The translations under genes and the position numbers were made by a program. From positions 1 to 54,716 of the forward strand of contig CAZPMC010000010.1 of NCBI GenBank assembly GCA_964587755.1: DNA of 54,716 nucleotides. The letters run 5' to 3'. This document shows, in pieces, positions 1-8,635 of this stretch. Every line of letters starts with the position of its first letter. Position 1 is the stretch's first letter. The notes beneath the pieces were generated by a model. The model was not told where the DNA came from, ran no database searches, and was given only the letters and a program-made list of their open reading frames with translations. Origin of the DNA: CAZPMC01 sp964587755. Its GTDB lineage: Bacteria > Bacillota > Clostridia > Acetivibrionales > DTU013.

Positions 1-21
1 ATGGTTCCTCTCTTCATTCTG

Positions 22-42
22 GGGTGACATTTTCGCTGAATA
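22..42 (+). repeat. 21-bp direct repeat, left copy, flanking the IS3 element
   Basis: A 21-bp sequence containing GGTGACATTTTCGCTGAA is present here and again, identically and in the same orientation, at 1512-1532 on the far side of the transposase genes. A 10-bp inverted partner of its core (ATTTTCGCTG at 29-38) lies at 88-97 (CAGCGAAAAT). IS3-family ends are normally inverted rather than direct, so this may be an end-derived repeat or a target repeat. The element boundaries stay unresolved. Confidence 0.6.
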
Positions 43-113
43 AAACCACGCTTTTTATAATGATACCGAAAAACAAGACAGACAGAACAGCGAAAATAAG
101 TTAGAATATTAGT

Positions 114-407
114 ATGAAAAAGAGACGAAGCTTCACACAGGAAGAAAAGGCAAAGATAGTAATTGAGGTCTTGAGGGAAGAAAAAACGCTGAATGAGATT
201 GCTTCAGAGCATGATGTTCATCCAAACCAGTTAAGCCGATGGAAAACTGAATTTTTAAGCAATGCAGGCAGGGCATTCAGCAAGGAAACCGACGAAATAG
301 AGAAGGTCAAACATTCGTTCGAAAAGGAGAAGGACGAACTTCTTAGGCAAATCGGACAACTCTCATATGAGGTGTCCTGGCTTAAAAAAAAATCTGGGCG
401 ACTCTAA
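114..407 (+). CDS. IS3-family transposase OrfA (helix-turn-helix subunit)
   Basis: A 97-aa basic protein whose first half is the helix-turn-helix typical of IS3 OrfA (KKRRSFTQEEKAKIVIEVL, then LNEIASEHDVHPNQLSRWK). The second half is a predicted coiled coil (about residues 58-92) that in this family mediates dimerisation. It binds the IS ends as part of the OrfAB transposase. A run of nine A (384-392) near its end encodes KKK at the place where IS3 elements normally shift frame into orfB. OrfB lies in the +1 frame relative to OrfA, not the usual -1, so ordinary -1 slippage here would reach a stop codon at once. No good Shine-Dalgarno precedes the ATG. Confidence 0.85.
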   Translation: MKKRRSFTQEEKAKIVIEVLREEKTLNEIASEHDVHPNQLSRWKTEFLSNAGRAFSKETDEIEKVKHSFEKEKDELLRQIGQLSYEVSWLKKKSGRL

Positions 408-1266
408 ATCCCGTGAAGACCGCATGAACTTGATTGACCGGAATAACAAAAAACTCAGCATCCACAAGCAGGCCGAACTTTTGAGCTTAAACAGGACTAG
501 CCTTTATTACAAGCCTGTTCCTATAAGTGAGGAAGAATTGCAGATTAAAAGGATTATTGACGAAACATATACAAAGCACCCGGAATACGGCTACCGTAGA
601 ATGACAGCAATATTGAATAGGGATTATTGTATAGGTATCAACAGAAAAAGAACGCGCAAATATATGCGGGAGATGGGCATACATGGCTTTTGTCCCGGCC
701 CAAATCTTAGTAAGCGTTTACATTGCAAGTACTTACACCCATACCTTTTAAGAGGATTGAAGATTGACCATCCGAACCAGGTATGGTCAATAGATATTAC
801 TTATTGCAGGATGAAGCAGGGCTTTATGTATATGGTTGCGATTATAGACTGGTACTCCCGATATATTGTTGGATTTTCATTATCCAATACGCTTGAAAAG
901 ACATCAGTAGTAGAAACAATCAAAAAAGCCATCAGCCGGTACGGAGCGCCGGAGATCATGAATTCTGATCAAGGGCCTCAGTTTACGAGTGATGAATACA
1001 TAAGCCTTTTAAAGAATAACCGTATAAAAATATCAATGGATGGTAAAGGCAGAGCCTTGGATAATCAAAGGATTGAGAGGTTCTTCCGCTCCTTCAAATG
1101 GGAGAAGCTTTACTTGGAAGAATATGAAACCGGTCACCAGCTCAGGGAAATGATACATGAATATGTTAAACACTACAACACCAAAAGGCCGCATCAATCC
1201 TTGCATTACAAGACACCTGCCGATTATCACTTTGGAGACAGAGAACAGTTACCTTCCGCAGGATAA
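367..1266 (+). CDS. IS3-family transposase OrfB (DDE integrase core)
   Basis: The 299-aa frame carries an HTH_21-like segment (IDETYTKHPEYGYRRMTAILNR) followed by an rve integrase core. The catalytic triad is visible: D in VWSIDITYC, D in MNSDQGPQF and E in NQRIERFFRSFKWE. The C-terminus has the family signature YNTKRPHQSLHYKTPADY. OrfB overlaps OrfA by 41 nt. The ATG at 367 gives the longest frame, but in this family OrfB is usually made only as an OrfAB frameshift fusion. The frame relation here (+1) suggests either loss of one A from a ten-A slippery run, and so an inactive copy, or independent initiation at 367 or 424. The core itself is intact. Confidence 0.85.
   Translation: MRCPGLKKNLGDSKSREDRMNLIDRNNKKLSIHKQAELLSLNRTSLYYKPVPISEEELQIKRIIDETYTKHPEYGYRRMTAILNRDYCIGINRKRTRKYMREMGIHGFCPGPNLSKRLHCKYLHPYLLRGLKIDHPNQVWSIDITYCRMKQGFMYMVAIIDWYSRYIVGFSLSNTLEKTSVVETIKKAISRYGAPEIMNSDQGPQFTSDEYISLLKNNRIKISMDGKGRALDNQRIERFFRSFKWEKLYLEEYETGHQLREMIHEYVKHYNTKRPHQSLHYKTPADYHFGDREQLPSAG
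384..392 (+). other. A9 homopolymer at the OrfA/OrfB junction
   Basis: Nine consecutive A residues read as AAA AAA AAA in the OrfA frame. This is the expected position of an IS3 slippery site. One base fewer would fuse OrfA and OrfB in frame, and one base more would restore the canonical -1 relation, so tract length decides whether transposase is made. Confidence 0.55.
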
Positions 1267-1511
1267 AACCCTGGGACTCTGTCCCAAACCCTGTCCTCGC
1301 CGGATGGCAGCCGGTCTGCTAAACCAGACCGGGAACAAAAGGATGTATCGTCGGGGACGTCAAGGGTCTTCAATGAACGAGCAAAAACCGCTCGCCCTTG
1401 ACCTCCACCAACAATGTACGCTTATTTTTACAATATACAAATTTCAAGAGAGGAGAACCTAACTTAGAACACTGAAAATATTGTCTTGACAATGGGGGGC
1501 ACCATATTTAA

Positions 1512-1532
1512 GGGTGACATTTTCGCTGAATA
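1512..1532 (+). repeat. 21-bp direct repeat, right copy, flanking the IS3 element
   Basis: Identical to 22-42 over 21 bp and in the same orientation. Together the two copies bracket about 1.5 kb, the usual size of an IS3-family element. It is immediately followed by the tandem 16-bp duplication. Confidence 0.6.
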
Positions 1533-1539
1533 TTGACAG

Positions 1540-1571
1540 TGTGTTTAAGGCCGGGTGTGTTTAAGGCCGGG
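1540..1571 (+). repeat. Perfect 16-bp tandem duplication
   Basis: TGTGTTTAAGGCCGGG occurs twice head to tail (1540-1555 and 1556-1571) with no mismatch, just beyond the right IS-flanking repeat. It may be a slippage or insertion footprint. No function is evident. Confidence 0.8.
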
Positions 1572-1669
1572 ACAATTAAACATTCCTGTAATTTTTTCCT
1601 TATAAGTAGTGCATACTTTATTTGTACTAAATAAACTTTATAAGCATATATTTGCCACCGGGGGTTTTT

Positions 1670-2536
1670 ATGAAGTTGTCAAATAGCAGACAATTGAGTC
1701 TCATAATCGCCGTTTTATCACTAACTGCCGTCATCTGCACTCTCGCGGTTTCTTCGTATATGCTCGACAGTGAGGCTCATATTTCACCTGACTACCCTAA
1801 AATTAATATTGAACATATCCTATCAAAAGAGGAGCTAACCAATGAAGATTACGAAATACTGTATTTTCAGACCGGTCTCGGAAAACCCGCTGTTGATGAG
1901 TTGATAAGGGTTAATCCGGATTATCATACAGCCATGCTTAACTTTCAAAAAAATTTCTTTAATGGTGTTAAGATTACATCTGAAAAAAACACTATTATTT
2001 CAAAAGAGGAGTTTGTAATTGATGAAAGCGGCAACCGGATAAATGGTACAGAACTGTCCCCCATTCAAAACGGAGATATCCTGATAACCAAATCCTCCCG
2101 TACATACGCATGGAGGAACGGACATGCCGCTTTGGTTGTGGATGATGAAAAGGGGTTAATTCTTGAGTGTGCTGTACTGGGTACTGACTCCGGTCTGGCA
2201 TATATCAGCAAATGGACCAAATATCCCAATTTTATGGTTTATCGTTTAAGGGACGCATCGAAAGAGTTGAGAAATAATATTGCGGCCTCAGCACTTGAAA
2301 ATTTGAATTCGGTACCGTATAGCTTAACTGTCGGTATATTTAGTCCTAAATTCAAAAAAGCCGGTGAAATAAATAAGACCAACTGCTCTCATCTTGTCTG
2401 GCAAGCTTATAAACTGTTTGGCTTTGACTTGGACTCTGACAAATCTCTAATCGTAACACCAAAGGATATTGCCAATAGTCCCTTACTTGAGGTAGTCCAG
2501 GTTTTTGGAGTCAATCCCTCAAATCCATGGCCTTAG
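1670..2536 (+). CDS. YiiX-like permuted NlpC/P60 (papain-fold) hydrolase, membrane-anchored
   Basis: The ATG at 1670 is preferred over an upstream TTG at 1652 because a GGGGG ribosome site lies 5-9 nt before it, giving 288 aa. A hydrophobic segment at about residues 8-28 (LSLIIAVLSLTAVICTLAV) is a signal or anchor helix, so the enzyme should face outward. In the C-terminal half the motif WRNGHAALVVDDEKG (His) precedes TNCSHLVWQAY (Cys). This H-before-C order is that of the circularly permuted NlpC/P60 families (YiiX/YebB-like), which act on amide or ester bonds. The substrate is unknown, and cell-wall peptide or lipid are both possible. The middle (residues 45-110) is not recognisable. Confidence 0.7.
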   Translation: MKLSNSRQLSLIIAVLSLTAVICTLAVSSYMLDSEAHISPDYPKINIEHILSKEELTNEDYEILYFQTGLGKPAVDELIRVNPDYHTAMLNFQKNFFNGVKITSEKNTIISKEEFVIDESGNRINGTELSPIQNGDILITKSSRTYAWRNGHAALVVDDEKGLILECAVLGTDSGLAYISKWTKYPNFMVYRLRDASKELRNNIAASALENLNSVPYSLTVGIFSPKFKKAGEINKTNCSHLVWQAYKLFGFDLDSDKSLIVTPKDIANSPLLEVVQVFGVNPSNPWP

Positions 2537-2559
2537 AGTCATTAAGGGTTATTGGAGGC

Positions 2560-3315
2560 TTATTTTTTCCCTTTGGACTTCAGCAGGAGCTTTTCCACCC
2601 ATCCCTTTTTGAATATCAATGATATATATCCCATGGCAGATACGGCAAATGCACTTATACTGTCTATAATCAAATCATGCATGGTATCTGCCAGCGCCTC
2701 CCTGCCTATAAGCAGTGTACCGTCCTTGAGGGCAAACTTCTGCATGTTCATTTTCAACAAGCCGTCAGCCAAAAACTCGTAAATCTCCCAAAGGGCTCCC
2801 ATGGTAACTGCAAAGCAAAAAGCAAAGAGACAGATGAAAATTGGGCTTAGATGCAAATGAACCTTAGAGCTTTTGTTTAGCAAAACGATGATCGAAAACC
2901 CTAAAGCACTAAGCATTGCTCCGCTGGTAGCATGCAATATATTGTCCCAGTGGGGAACAACATAATAGAAGTCCCTTACTTCACCTAAATAAATAGCGCA
3001 ATATAGAAATATTGTGTAAAGAATCATCATATTTGAAGGAATTATCAAATTCCATTTTCTCTCCAGCAAAGCAGGCAGGAACATGGCGAAAATGCCAAAT
3101 ATACATTGGAGAAGCATTAGAACATAATCGCTTTTTATCCTCTCATCCAAAGAGCCGGTTGTGTTTTCTACAGGCGCTAAGGTAATCATAACAACAACCG
3201 AAACAGTTGCAATAATCAGCGTGACTAGTACAAACCAATAAATCAGCTTATCCCAGTTAATTCTAATTTTTATTGCAACCACCCCACAAAAGCATTTATG
3301 CCTATTATATATCAC
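2560..3315 (-). CDS. DUF2238/YjdF-type polytopic membrane protein
   Basis: 251-aa integral membrane protein with about six hydrophobic segments. The conserved acidic and histidine motifs resemble the DUF2238 (YjdF) family: HWDNILHATSGAMLSALGF, then GALWEIYEFLAD and ADTMHDLIIDSISA. The function of the family is unknown. The start is uncertain: the longest frame begins with GTG at 3315 without a clear ribosome site, and a GTG at 3282 is an alternative. It converges on the hydrolase gene and seems monocistronic. The C-terminus is short and lysine-rich (LLKSKGKK), presumably cytoplasmic. Confidence 0.65.
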   Translation of the reverse strand: MIYNRHKCFCGVVAIKIRINWDKLIYWFVLVTLIIATVSVVVMITLAPVENTTGSLDERIKSDYVLMLLQCIFGIFAMFLPALLERKWNLIIPSNMMILYTIFLYCAIYLGEVRDFYYVVPHWDNILHATSGAMLSALGFSIIVLLNKSSKVHLHLSPIFICLFAFCFAVTMGALWEIYEFLADGLLKMNMQKFALKDGTLLIGREALADTMHDLIIDSISAFAVSAMGYISLIFKKGWVEKLLLKSKGKK

Positions 3316-3418
3316 GCCGCATATTAATTCAACAGACCAATTGGATGCCTTATAACTAAATCATTTCCCGCATTTTCATATCCTTGCCCAGATTGGATTG
3401 ATAAAAAAATATCTCATA

Positions 3419-3447
3419 TTGTTTTTAATGCCATACCATGTCATAAT
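3419..3447 (+). promoter_or_regulatory. Possible promoter of the ketopantoate reductase-like gene
   Basis: TTGTTT (3419-3424) and CATAAT (3442-3447) are separated by 17 nt and lie about 55 nt upstream of the TTG start at 3502. Both boxes deviate from consensus, so this is tentative. Confidence 0.35.
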
Positions 3448-3501
3448 TATACTTGGGCTAAAGGTTACAATTCTTTAATAACACAAGCGGGGGTTTTTTA
3501 A

Positions 3502-4419
3502 TTGAATGAGCTGAAAAATATTTATCTTATTGGACTCGGAGCTATAGGCAGTGCATACGCAAGCAGAATTCTTTCAAATTGCCCGGCTCAGTTCAAGGTG
3601 GTTGTTGATGCTGAGCGTACCCAAAGGTATAAAAAATCCGGTATAACAATAAACGGCAAAGCAGTTGATTTCGATTTCGTCCTGGCAGGTACAGAAAATG
3701 AAGCCGCCGACTTGATTATTATAGCCACAAAGCAGCATCATCTTACTCAGGTCATCCAGGATATCAGAAAGCTTGTAGGGCCCAATACAATAATCCTGTC
3801 TCTTTTAAACGGCATTTCCAGTGAAGAAATTTTAGGACAGGAATTTGGAGATGACAAGCTGCTCCACGCCTTTTGTGTGGGCACAGATGCAGTCAGACTG
3901 GGAACAGATATTAAATTCGAAAATATAGGTACCATAGTCTTCGGTGATAAAAATGGCTCTTCACCCTCCCAAAAGGTTAAATTAGTTAAGAACTTCTTTG
4001 ATAAGGCTCAAATTCCTTATAAAATACCTGATGATATCATTCGGGAGCAGTGGTGGAAATATATGATGAACGTGGGTATAAACCAGGTCTCGGCAGTGCT
4101 GAGAGCACCTTACAGGGCGTTCACGGTGCCCGGCTATGCAAGAGAGCTGATGCTTGATGCATCAAAGGAGGTTATTAATATTGCCCAAAAGCTTGGTATT
4201 TCACTAGGTGAAGATGACTTAAAAGCATATTTGAGAATACTTGAAACCATTTCCCCTGACGGGAAAACATCAATGCTTCAGGACGTTGAAGCAGGACGGA
4301 AAACAGAGGTCGAAATGTTCTCGGGTACAGTCATTCAAATGGGACTCAAATACGGATTGCCGACTCCTGTAAACAATATGCTCTACAGAATAATAAAAGC
4401 TATTGAGCAAATATCATAA
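3502..4419 (+). CDS. 2-dehydropantoate 2-reductase family protein (ApbA/PanE)
   Basis: 305-aa NADPH-dependent reductase of the ketopantoate reductase fold. It starts at TTG 3502, about 9 nt after GCGGGGG; the nearby ATG at 3506 is out of frame. The N-terminal Rossmann motif is IGLGAIGS. The family catalytic Lys is in EQWWKYMMNVGINQVSA, with the following Asn residues, and the conserved Glu in MLQDVEAGRKTEVEMFSG. In E. coli PanE these positions reduce ketopantoate to pantoate in pantothenate synthesis. The neighbours are not pantothenate genes, so it could instead be a paralogue acting on another 2-keto acid. Confidence 0.8.
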   Translation: MNELKNIYLIGLGAIGSAYASRILSNCPAQFKVVVDAERTQRYKKSGITINGKAVDFDFVLAGTENEAADLIIIATKQHHLTQVIQDIRKLVGPNTIILSLLNGISSEEILGQEFGDDKLLHAFCVGTDAVRLGTDIKFENIGTIVFGDKNGSSPSQKVKLVKNFFDKAQIPYKIPDDIIREQWWKYMMNVGINQVSAVLRAPYRAFTVPGYARELMLDASKEVINIAQKLGISLGEDDLKAYLRILETISPDGKTSMLQDVEAGRKTEVEMFSGTVIQMGLKYGLPTPVNNMLYRIIKAIEQIS

Positions 4420-4485
4420 CCCTTTTATTGACGTCAAAGACCAGGTGGTTTATCATTATAGGTAAGCAAATTGGAGTGATATACT

Positions 4486-5748
4486 ATTTTAAGAAACAAG
4501 GATACTCTTAAAAAAATCGGCATATTTGCCGCAGTGATTATATCTGTCTTGGCCGGTGTATACCTGTCTTTCAGATTGGCATTGTTTTTTCTGCCTTTTG
4601 TTATTGCCTTTATCTTATCTTCCTTTGCTGAACCGCTTATCAGGTTGCTTACAAGAAAATTCCATTTAAAAAGAAAGCTTGCGGCTCCTATTATATTGCT
4701 TTTTTTCTTACTTATTGTTGTATTTATATTAGTTTTAATTGTTCTTAAGCTTATCTCCGAAGCAAAATCGTTTATTGCAGCTATTCCGGGATTTTTTACA
4801 TCTGTTTATACATATTTGAACATCTGGATATCCAACATTACTGTTCCGGACTGGCTGCCGCCCGAAATGCTCGACAGCTTGGGAAGTGTAGCGGATAATA
4901 TTTCAAATATCATAACCAATCTCTCCGTCACTGTCACAAATCTGGGAAAATCAATTTTAAAGGGAGCTTATACCACTGCAATATCCTTCCCTGAAATACT
5001 GCTGTTTACTATCATAACTATAATGGCAACTTTCTTTATGGCAAGTGACCGGGAGAAGATATCATCAGTTTTTTTGCAGCATCTTCCGAGAAAATGGGTT
5101 GCACGTATTTTAACACTTAAAAACGATATGTTTTCTGCCATATTCGGTTACCTCAGGGCTGCAATGATTATTATGCTCATTACCTTTACTGAGCTTTTTA
5201 TCGGACTTACCATTATCGGCGTAAAATATTCTCTTCTCTTAGCGTTAATAATTGCACTGGTGGATGCTCTTCCTGTCCTGGGGGCAGGCGGTGCTCTTAT
5301 ACCCTGGTCAATTATCACTTTTCTAGTAGGAAATACAAAGCTTGGAATATCTATTTTTGTGCTTTATTTGATCATACTCGTTGTAAGGCAGATAATCGAG
5401 CCCAGAATCGTAGGTCAACAAATAGGGGTACACCCGCTTTTGACTCTCATGGCTATGTACGCAGGGCTCCAACTAATCGGGGTTGGCGGCCTTATCTTAG
5501 GTCCCATCGCTTTTATTCTCATACGAAATATTATTATTATAATTTATAAAGGCAAGACATTTAAGGATATTATCGGCCTCTCCGATAAAAGCTCCAGAAA
5601 TGAACCGCGTTCCACAAAACCGCCCTCTGTTGACATGCAGACTTCGGTTGACGGATCGCCCTCAGTTGATGAGCCAGCCTCAGCTAATAAGCCGGTTTCT
5701 GCTGACGGGCTAGCCTCTGACGGACCAACCTCTGACGGTTCTGCCTAA
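4486..5748 (+). CDS. AI-2E family transporter (YtvI/PerM-like), probable ATT start
   Basis: Eight or so membrane helices and the family signatures GVKYSLLLALIIALVDALPVLGAG and GQQIGVHPLLTLMAMYAGLQLIG place it in the AI-2E/PerM exporter family. The first conventional start, GTG at 4534, would cut into the first helix and has no ribosome site. The frame is open back to 4480. A GGAG site (4473-4476) sits 9 nt before an ATT codon at 4486, giving the N-terminus (M)LRNKDTLKKIGIFAA, typical of this family. The C-terminus (last ~55 residues) is a low-complexity Ser/Asp/Pro/Ala tail with repeated SVD and SAD elements. The substrate is unknown. Confidence 0.75.
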   Translation: MLRNKDTLKKIGIFAAVIISVLAGVYLSFRLALFFLPFVIAFILSSFAEPLIRLLTRKFHLKRKLAAPIILLFFLLIVVFILVLIVLKLISEAKSFIAAIPGFFTSVYTYLNIWISNITVPDWLPPEMLDSLGSVADNISNIITNLSVTVTNLGKSILKGAYTTAISFPEILLFTIITIMATFFMASDREKISSVFLQHLPRKWVARILTLKNDMFSAIFGYLRAAMIIMLITFTELFIGLTIIGVKYSLLLALIIALVDALPVLGAGGALIPWSIITFLVGNTKLGISIFVLYLIILVVRQIIEPRIVGQQIGVHPLLTLMAMYAGLQLIGVGGLILGPIAFILIRNIIIIIYKGKTFKDIIGLSDKSSRNEPRSTKPPSVDMQTSVDGSPSVDEPASANKPVSADGLASDGPTSDGSA

Positions 5749-5752
5749 ACAC

Positions 5753-7366
5753 CTACTTTATAGGCGCATATTTTTCCATAATTTTTTCTGCAATTCTTAA
5801 TCCGTCCACTGCAGAGGACATAATTCCACCTGCATATCCTGAGCCCTCGCCCATTGGATAAAGTCCTTTTATGTTGGACAAATAATCTTTATTCCTGATT
5901 ATTCTTACAGGAGATGAGCTTCTTGTCTCGACCCCTGTTAAGATACTGTCCCCTTTGTCAAATCCCTTTAATCTTGTTCCAAAATACAGTGCCGCCTCTT
6001 TAAGAGTATCTATGACATAACCGGGCAAGCAGCTTCTCATGTCGGCAAATACAACTCCCGGCTTATATGTTGGAAGCACATCACCCCATCCTGTGCTTAC
6101 CCTGTCATTAAGAAAATCATCAAGTAATTGGGCTGGTGCTTTATAGCTATTACCTCCTGCCTTATATGCCAGCCTCTCCCATTTTCTTTGAAAGTCAATC
6201 CCTGCCAGAGGGTGGCTGCTTTCAAAGTCATTTGGTGTAATGCCCACCAGCAAAGCTGAATTAGCATTTGTCCCGTCTCGTTTATATATACTCATTCCGT
6301 TTGTAACAACACAATTGCCTTCCGATGCTGCAGCCACTACATAACCCCCGGGACACATACAAAAAGTATAGCAAGATCTTCCGCTGGCACTATGATAGGA
6401 CAGCTTATAATCTGCTGCATAAAGCGCCTCATGTCCAGCCAAATCTCCATATTGTGCTTCATCAATCATCCTTTGCAAATGCTCTATTCTCACTCCTATT
6501 GAAAAGGATTTTGAGGTCATGGCGACTCCTCTTTTATACAAGACTTCAAAGGTATCTCTGGCACTGTGGCCTATTGCCAAAAGCAACACTTGGCATTTAA
6601 TCCTCTCATTTTCATTAACAATGACAGCTTTAATTTCACCATTTTCTATTTCAAAATCGGTCACTTTTGAATTGAACCTTACTTCTCCGCCCTTTGATAT
6701 TATTTGCTGTCTTATGCTTTTGACCGTTGTCTTTAGTAGATCCGTTCCTATATGAGGCTTGCTTTTGTATAATATCTCCCCGGGTGCACCTGCCTTAACA
6801 AACTCCTCCAAGATCACATGACACCTTTTATCGTTTATTAAAGTGGTAAGCTTCCCGTCGGAAAAGGTCCCTGCTCCGCCTTCTCCAAACTGGACATTGC
6901 TCTCGGTATTGAGAACTCCGTTATTCCAAAACCTGTTTATATCGGCTGTTCTTTCATCTACGTCCTTGCCTCTCTCAAGGATAACAGGCATATAACCATA
7001 CCTTGAAAGAATAAGCCCCGCAAAAAGGCCGGCAGGACCCATACCGATGATTACAGGCCGTTCAGGCAAGGATTGGCTGCCGGAAGGTGGTACGATCTTA
7101 GGCCTTTGTGGAGCTTTTGAAACACATTTTTGCTTACAGCGTTTAAGCACATGCTGTTCATTCGTAACCTCAGCATCAACAGTATACACATAAAAAATGC
7201 TTCCTTTTTTTCTTGCGTCGATTGATTTTCTAAATATCCTGAAACTTAGAATGTCTTTTTCATGGATTTTTAGTTTGCCTGATATGATTTTTCTCAATGT
7301 CCGGCTCTCAATAAAAGAATCAGAGACCTCTTCAAGCTTTATTTTAATGTCAGTTATCCTGATCAT
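5753..7366 (-). CDS. COG2509-type FAD-dependent dehydrogenase
   Basis: 537-aa flavoprotein starting 5 nt or so after an AGGAGAG site. Residues 1-95 form the small N-terminal domain usual for COG2509 proteins (RITDIKIKLEE...). A dinucleotide-binding motif follows at about residue 105 (VIIGMGPAGLFAGLILSRYG). The family block QFGEGGAGTFSDGKLTT and the C-terminal FAD motif MGEGSGYAGGIMSSAVDGLRIAE are intact. The biochemical substrate of this family is not established. It is followed upstream on the same strand by another FAD protein (stop 7385, 18 nt away), so the two are probably co-transcribed. Confidence 0.8.
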   Translation of the reverse strand: MIRITDIKIKLEEVSDSFIESRTLRKIISGKLKIHEKDILSFRIFRKSIDARKKGSIFYVYTVDAEVTNEQHVLKRCKQKCVSKAPQRPKIVPPSGSQSLPERPVIIGMGPAGLFAGLILSRYGYMPVILERGKDVDERTADINRFWNNGVLNTESNVQFGEGGAGTFSDGKLTTLINDKRCHVILEEFVKAGAPGEILYKSKPHIGTDLLKTTVKSIRQQIISKGGEVRFNSKVTDFEIENGEIKAVIVNENERIKCQVLLLAIGHSARDTFEVLYKRGVAMTSKSFSIGVRIEHLQRMIDEAQYGDLAGHEALYAADYKLSYHSASGRSCYTFCMCPGGYVVAAASEGNCVVTNGMSIYKRDGTNANSALLVGITPNDFESSHPLAGIDFQRKWERLAYKAGGNSYKAPAQLLDDFLNDRVSTGWGDVLPTYKPGVVFADMRSCLPGYVIDTLKEAALYFGTRLKGFDKGDSILTGVETRSSSPVRIIRNKDYLSNIKGLYPMGEGSGYAGGIMSSAVDGLRIAEKIMEKYAPIK

Positions 7367-7384
7367 ACGCTCTCCTGTGATTTA

Positions 7385-8626
7385 TTACTCCGCTGATGCG
7401 GCACTTTGTCCCGCTACATATCCCGATGACCAAGCCCATTGGAGATTGTATCCTCCGCATAAGCCATCGATATCTACTATTTCGCCTGCAAAATACATTC
7501 CCTTCATAACCCTTGATTCCATTGTATAACTGTCTATCTGCCTTGTATCGACACCGCCTGCAGTAGCTTGCGCGCTTTGCCAGCTTCTTGTCCCCCTTAT
7601 TTTAAATCTCCAGTCAGTTAATATATCTATTATTTTATCTCTCTGCTTGTAAGACAATTCAGCAACATTACGCTTAATATCACTAATTCCCGCCTCAGCC
7701 AAAACAACGGGTATCAGCCTTTTATTAATCAATCCTACAAAGCTAAAGTCCAAGGGCTTATTAATACCTGCCTGGAACCGTTTGTTTATGATACCTAAAA
7801 GCTCTTCCCTGGACATCCTGTCCATAATAATTATTTTTATATAAACCTCTTTACCTTTGTTTAAAAACTCTCCTGCAGTCCGGCTAAGCTGGAGAATGGG
7901 CGGTCCCGATACCCCGTAGTTAGTGAATAGAATATCACCTGAGTCTTTCGCAATAGATTTATTGTTGTGCAATAGCTCGGCTGTCCCTAATATTTTTACA
8001 CCATCAATGCGTTTAAAATAATTTCCTTCAAGCATTAGTTGAACCAGAGAAGGATATGTGTCTATGATTGAGTGGCCTGTCATTATTGCCAAATCATACC
8101 CCCTTCCGTCAGAACCGCTCGAAGGCATTGCACGCCCGCCGGTGGCTATTATGACCCTGTCTGCATAATATGTATCCCCGTTTTCTGTTTCCACATTAAA
8201 AGTGTCATTAACCTTTAATATGCTCTTTACAAGGGCATCGCAAATAATATCTACTCCTAATTCCTTTAATGCGTACATAAGTACATCAAGGATACTTGAA
8301 GCCTGGTCGGACATTGGAAAAACTTTGCCATTCTCCTCCACCTTGTGCTCAATCCCCAAATTATCAAAAAATTCAATGGTATCATATACAGTAAACCTAG
8401 ATAGTGCTCCAAATGCAAATCTGGGATTAGACCCGTGATAAAAACTTATATCGTTGTTTATGTTGGTGAAATTGCAGCGTCCGTTGCCTGTGGCAAGTAT
8501 TTTTTTGCCAATTCTCGGGTTTCTCTCAAGAATCGTAACCCTAGCACCCAGTCTGGCAGCGGATATAGCCGCAACCATTCCGGAAGCCCCGCCTCCGATG
8601 ACGATAATACTTTTATTACTCTTCAT
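7385..8626 (-). CDS. HI0933/BaiN-family NAD(P)/FAD-dependent oxidoreductase
   Basis: 413 aa. The N-terminal motif SIIVIGGGASGMVAAISAARLGARV binds FAD. RIGKKILATGNGRCNFTN and the C-terminal GEIVDIDGLCGGYNLQWAWSSGYVAG are signatures of the HI0933 (YhiN/BaiN) flavoprotein family, sometimes labelled aminoacetone oxidase. A GAGGTG site precedes the ATG. It lies 9 nt downstream of the ThrE-type C-terminal gene and upstream of the COG2509 gene, making a four-gene same-strand group. Family members have been linked to bile-acid reduction in gut clostridia, but nothing here points to that substrate. Confidence 0.8.
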   Translation of the reverse strand: MKSNKSIIVIGGGASGMVAAISAARLGARVTILERNPRIGKKILATGNGRCNFTNINNDISFYHGSNPRFAFGALSRFTVYDTIEFFDNLGIEHKVEENGKVFPMSDQASSILDVLMYALKELGVDIICDALVKSILKVNDTFNVETENGDTYYADRVIIATGGRAMPSSGSDGRGYDLAIMTGHSIIDTYPSLVQLMLEGNYFKRIDGVKILGTAELLHNNKSIAKDSGDILFTNYGVSGPPILQLSRTAGEFLNKGKEVYIKIIIMDRMSREELLGIINKRFQAGINKPLDFSFVGLINKRLIPVVLAEAGISDIKRNVAELSYKQRDKIIDILTDWRFKIRGTRSWQSAQATAGGVDTRQIDSYTMESRVMKGMYFAGEIVDIDGLCGGYNLQWAWSSGYVAGQSAASAE

Positions 8627-8635
8627 ATCGGCACC

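Larger units (their letters stand above)
1267..1669. other. 403-bp gene-free stretch downstream of the transposase
   Basis: No credible gene was found. The stretch holds a perfect 8-bp hairpin (1311-1318 with 1325-1332), a nested hairpin (outer arms 1359-1366 and 1395-1402, inner arms 1378-1382 and 1390-1394), the right copy of the 21-bp IS-flanking repeat (1512-1532), and a perfect 16-bp tandem duplication (1540-1571). It appears to combine the 3' non-coding part of the IS with flanking repeat DNA. The exact IS right end could not be fixed. Confidence 0.6.

Noticed and set aside
1157..1462. 101-aa frame overlapping the end of orfB
   Set aside because: It runs through the IS 3' hairpins, has no recognisable motif or ribosome site, and is best explained as chance.
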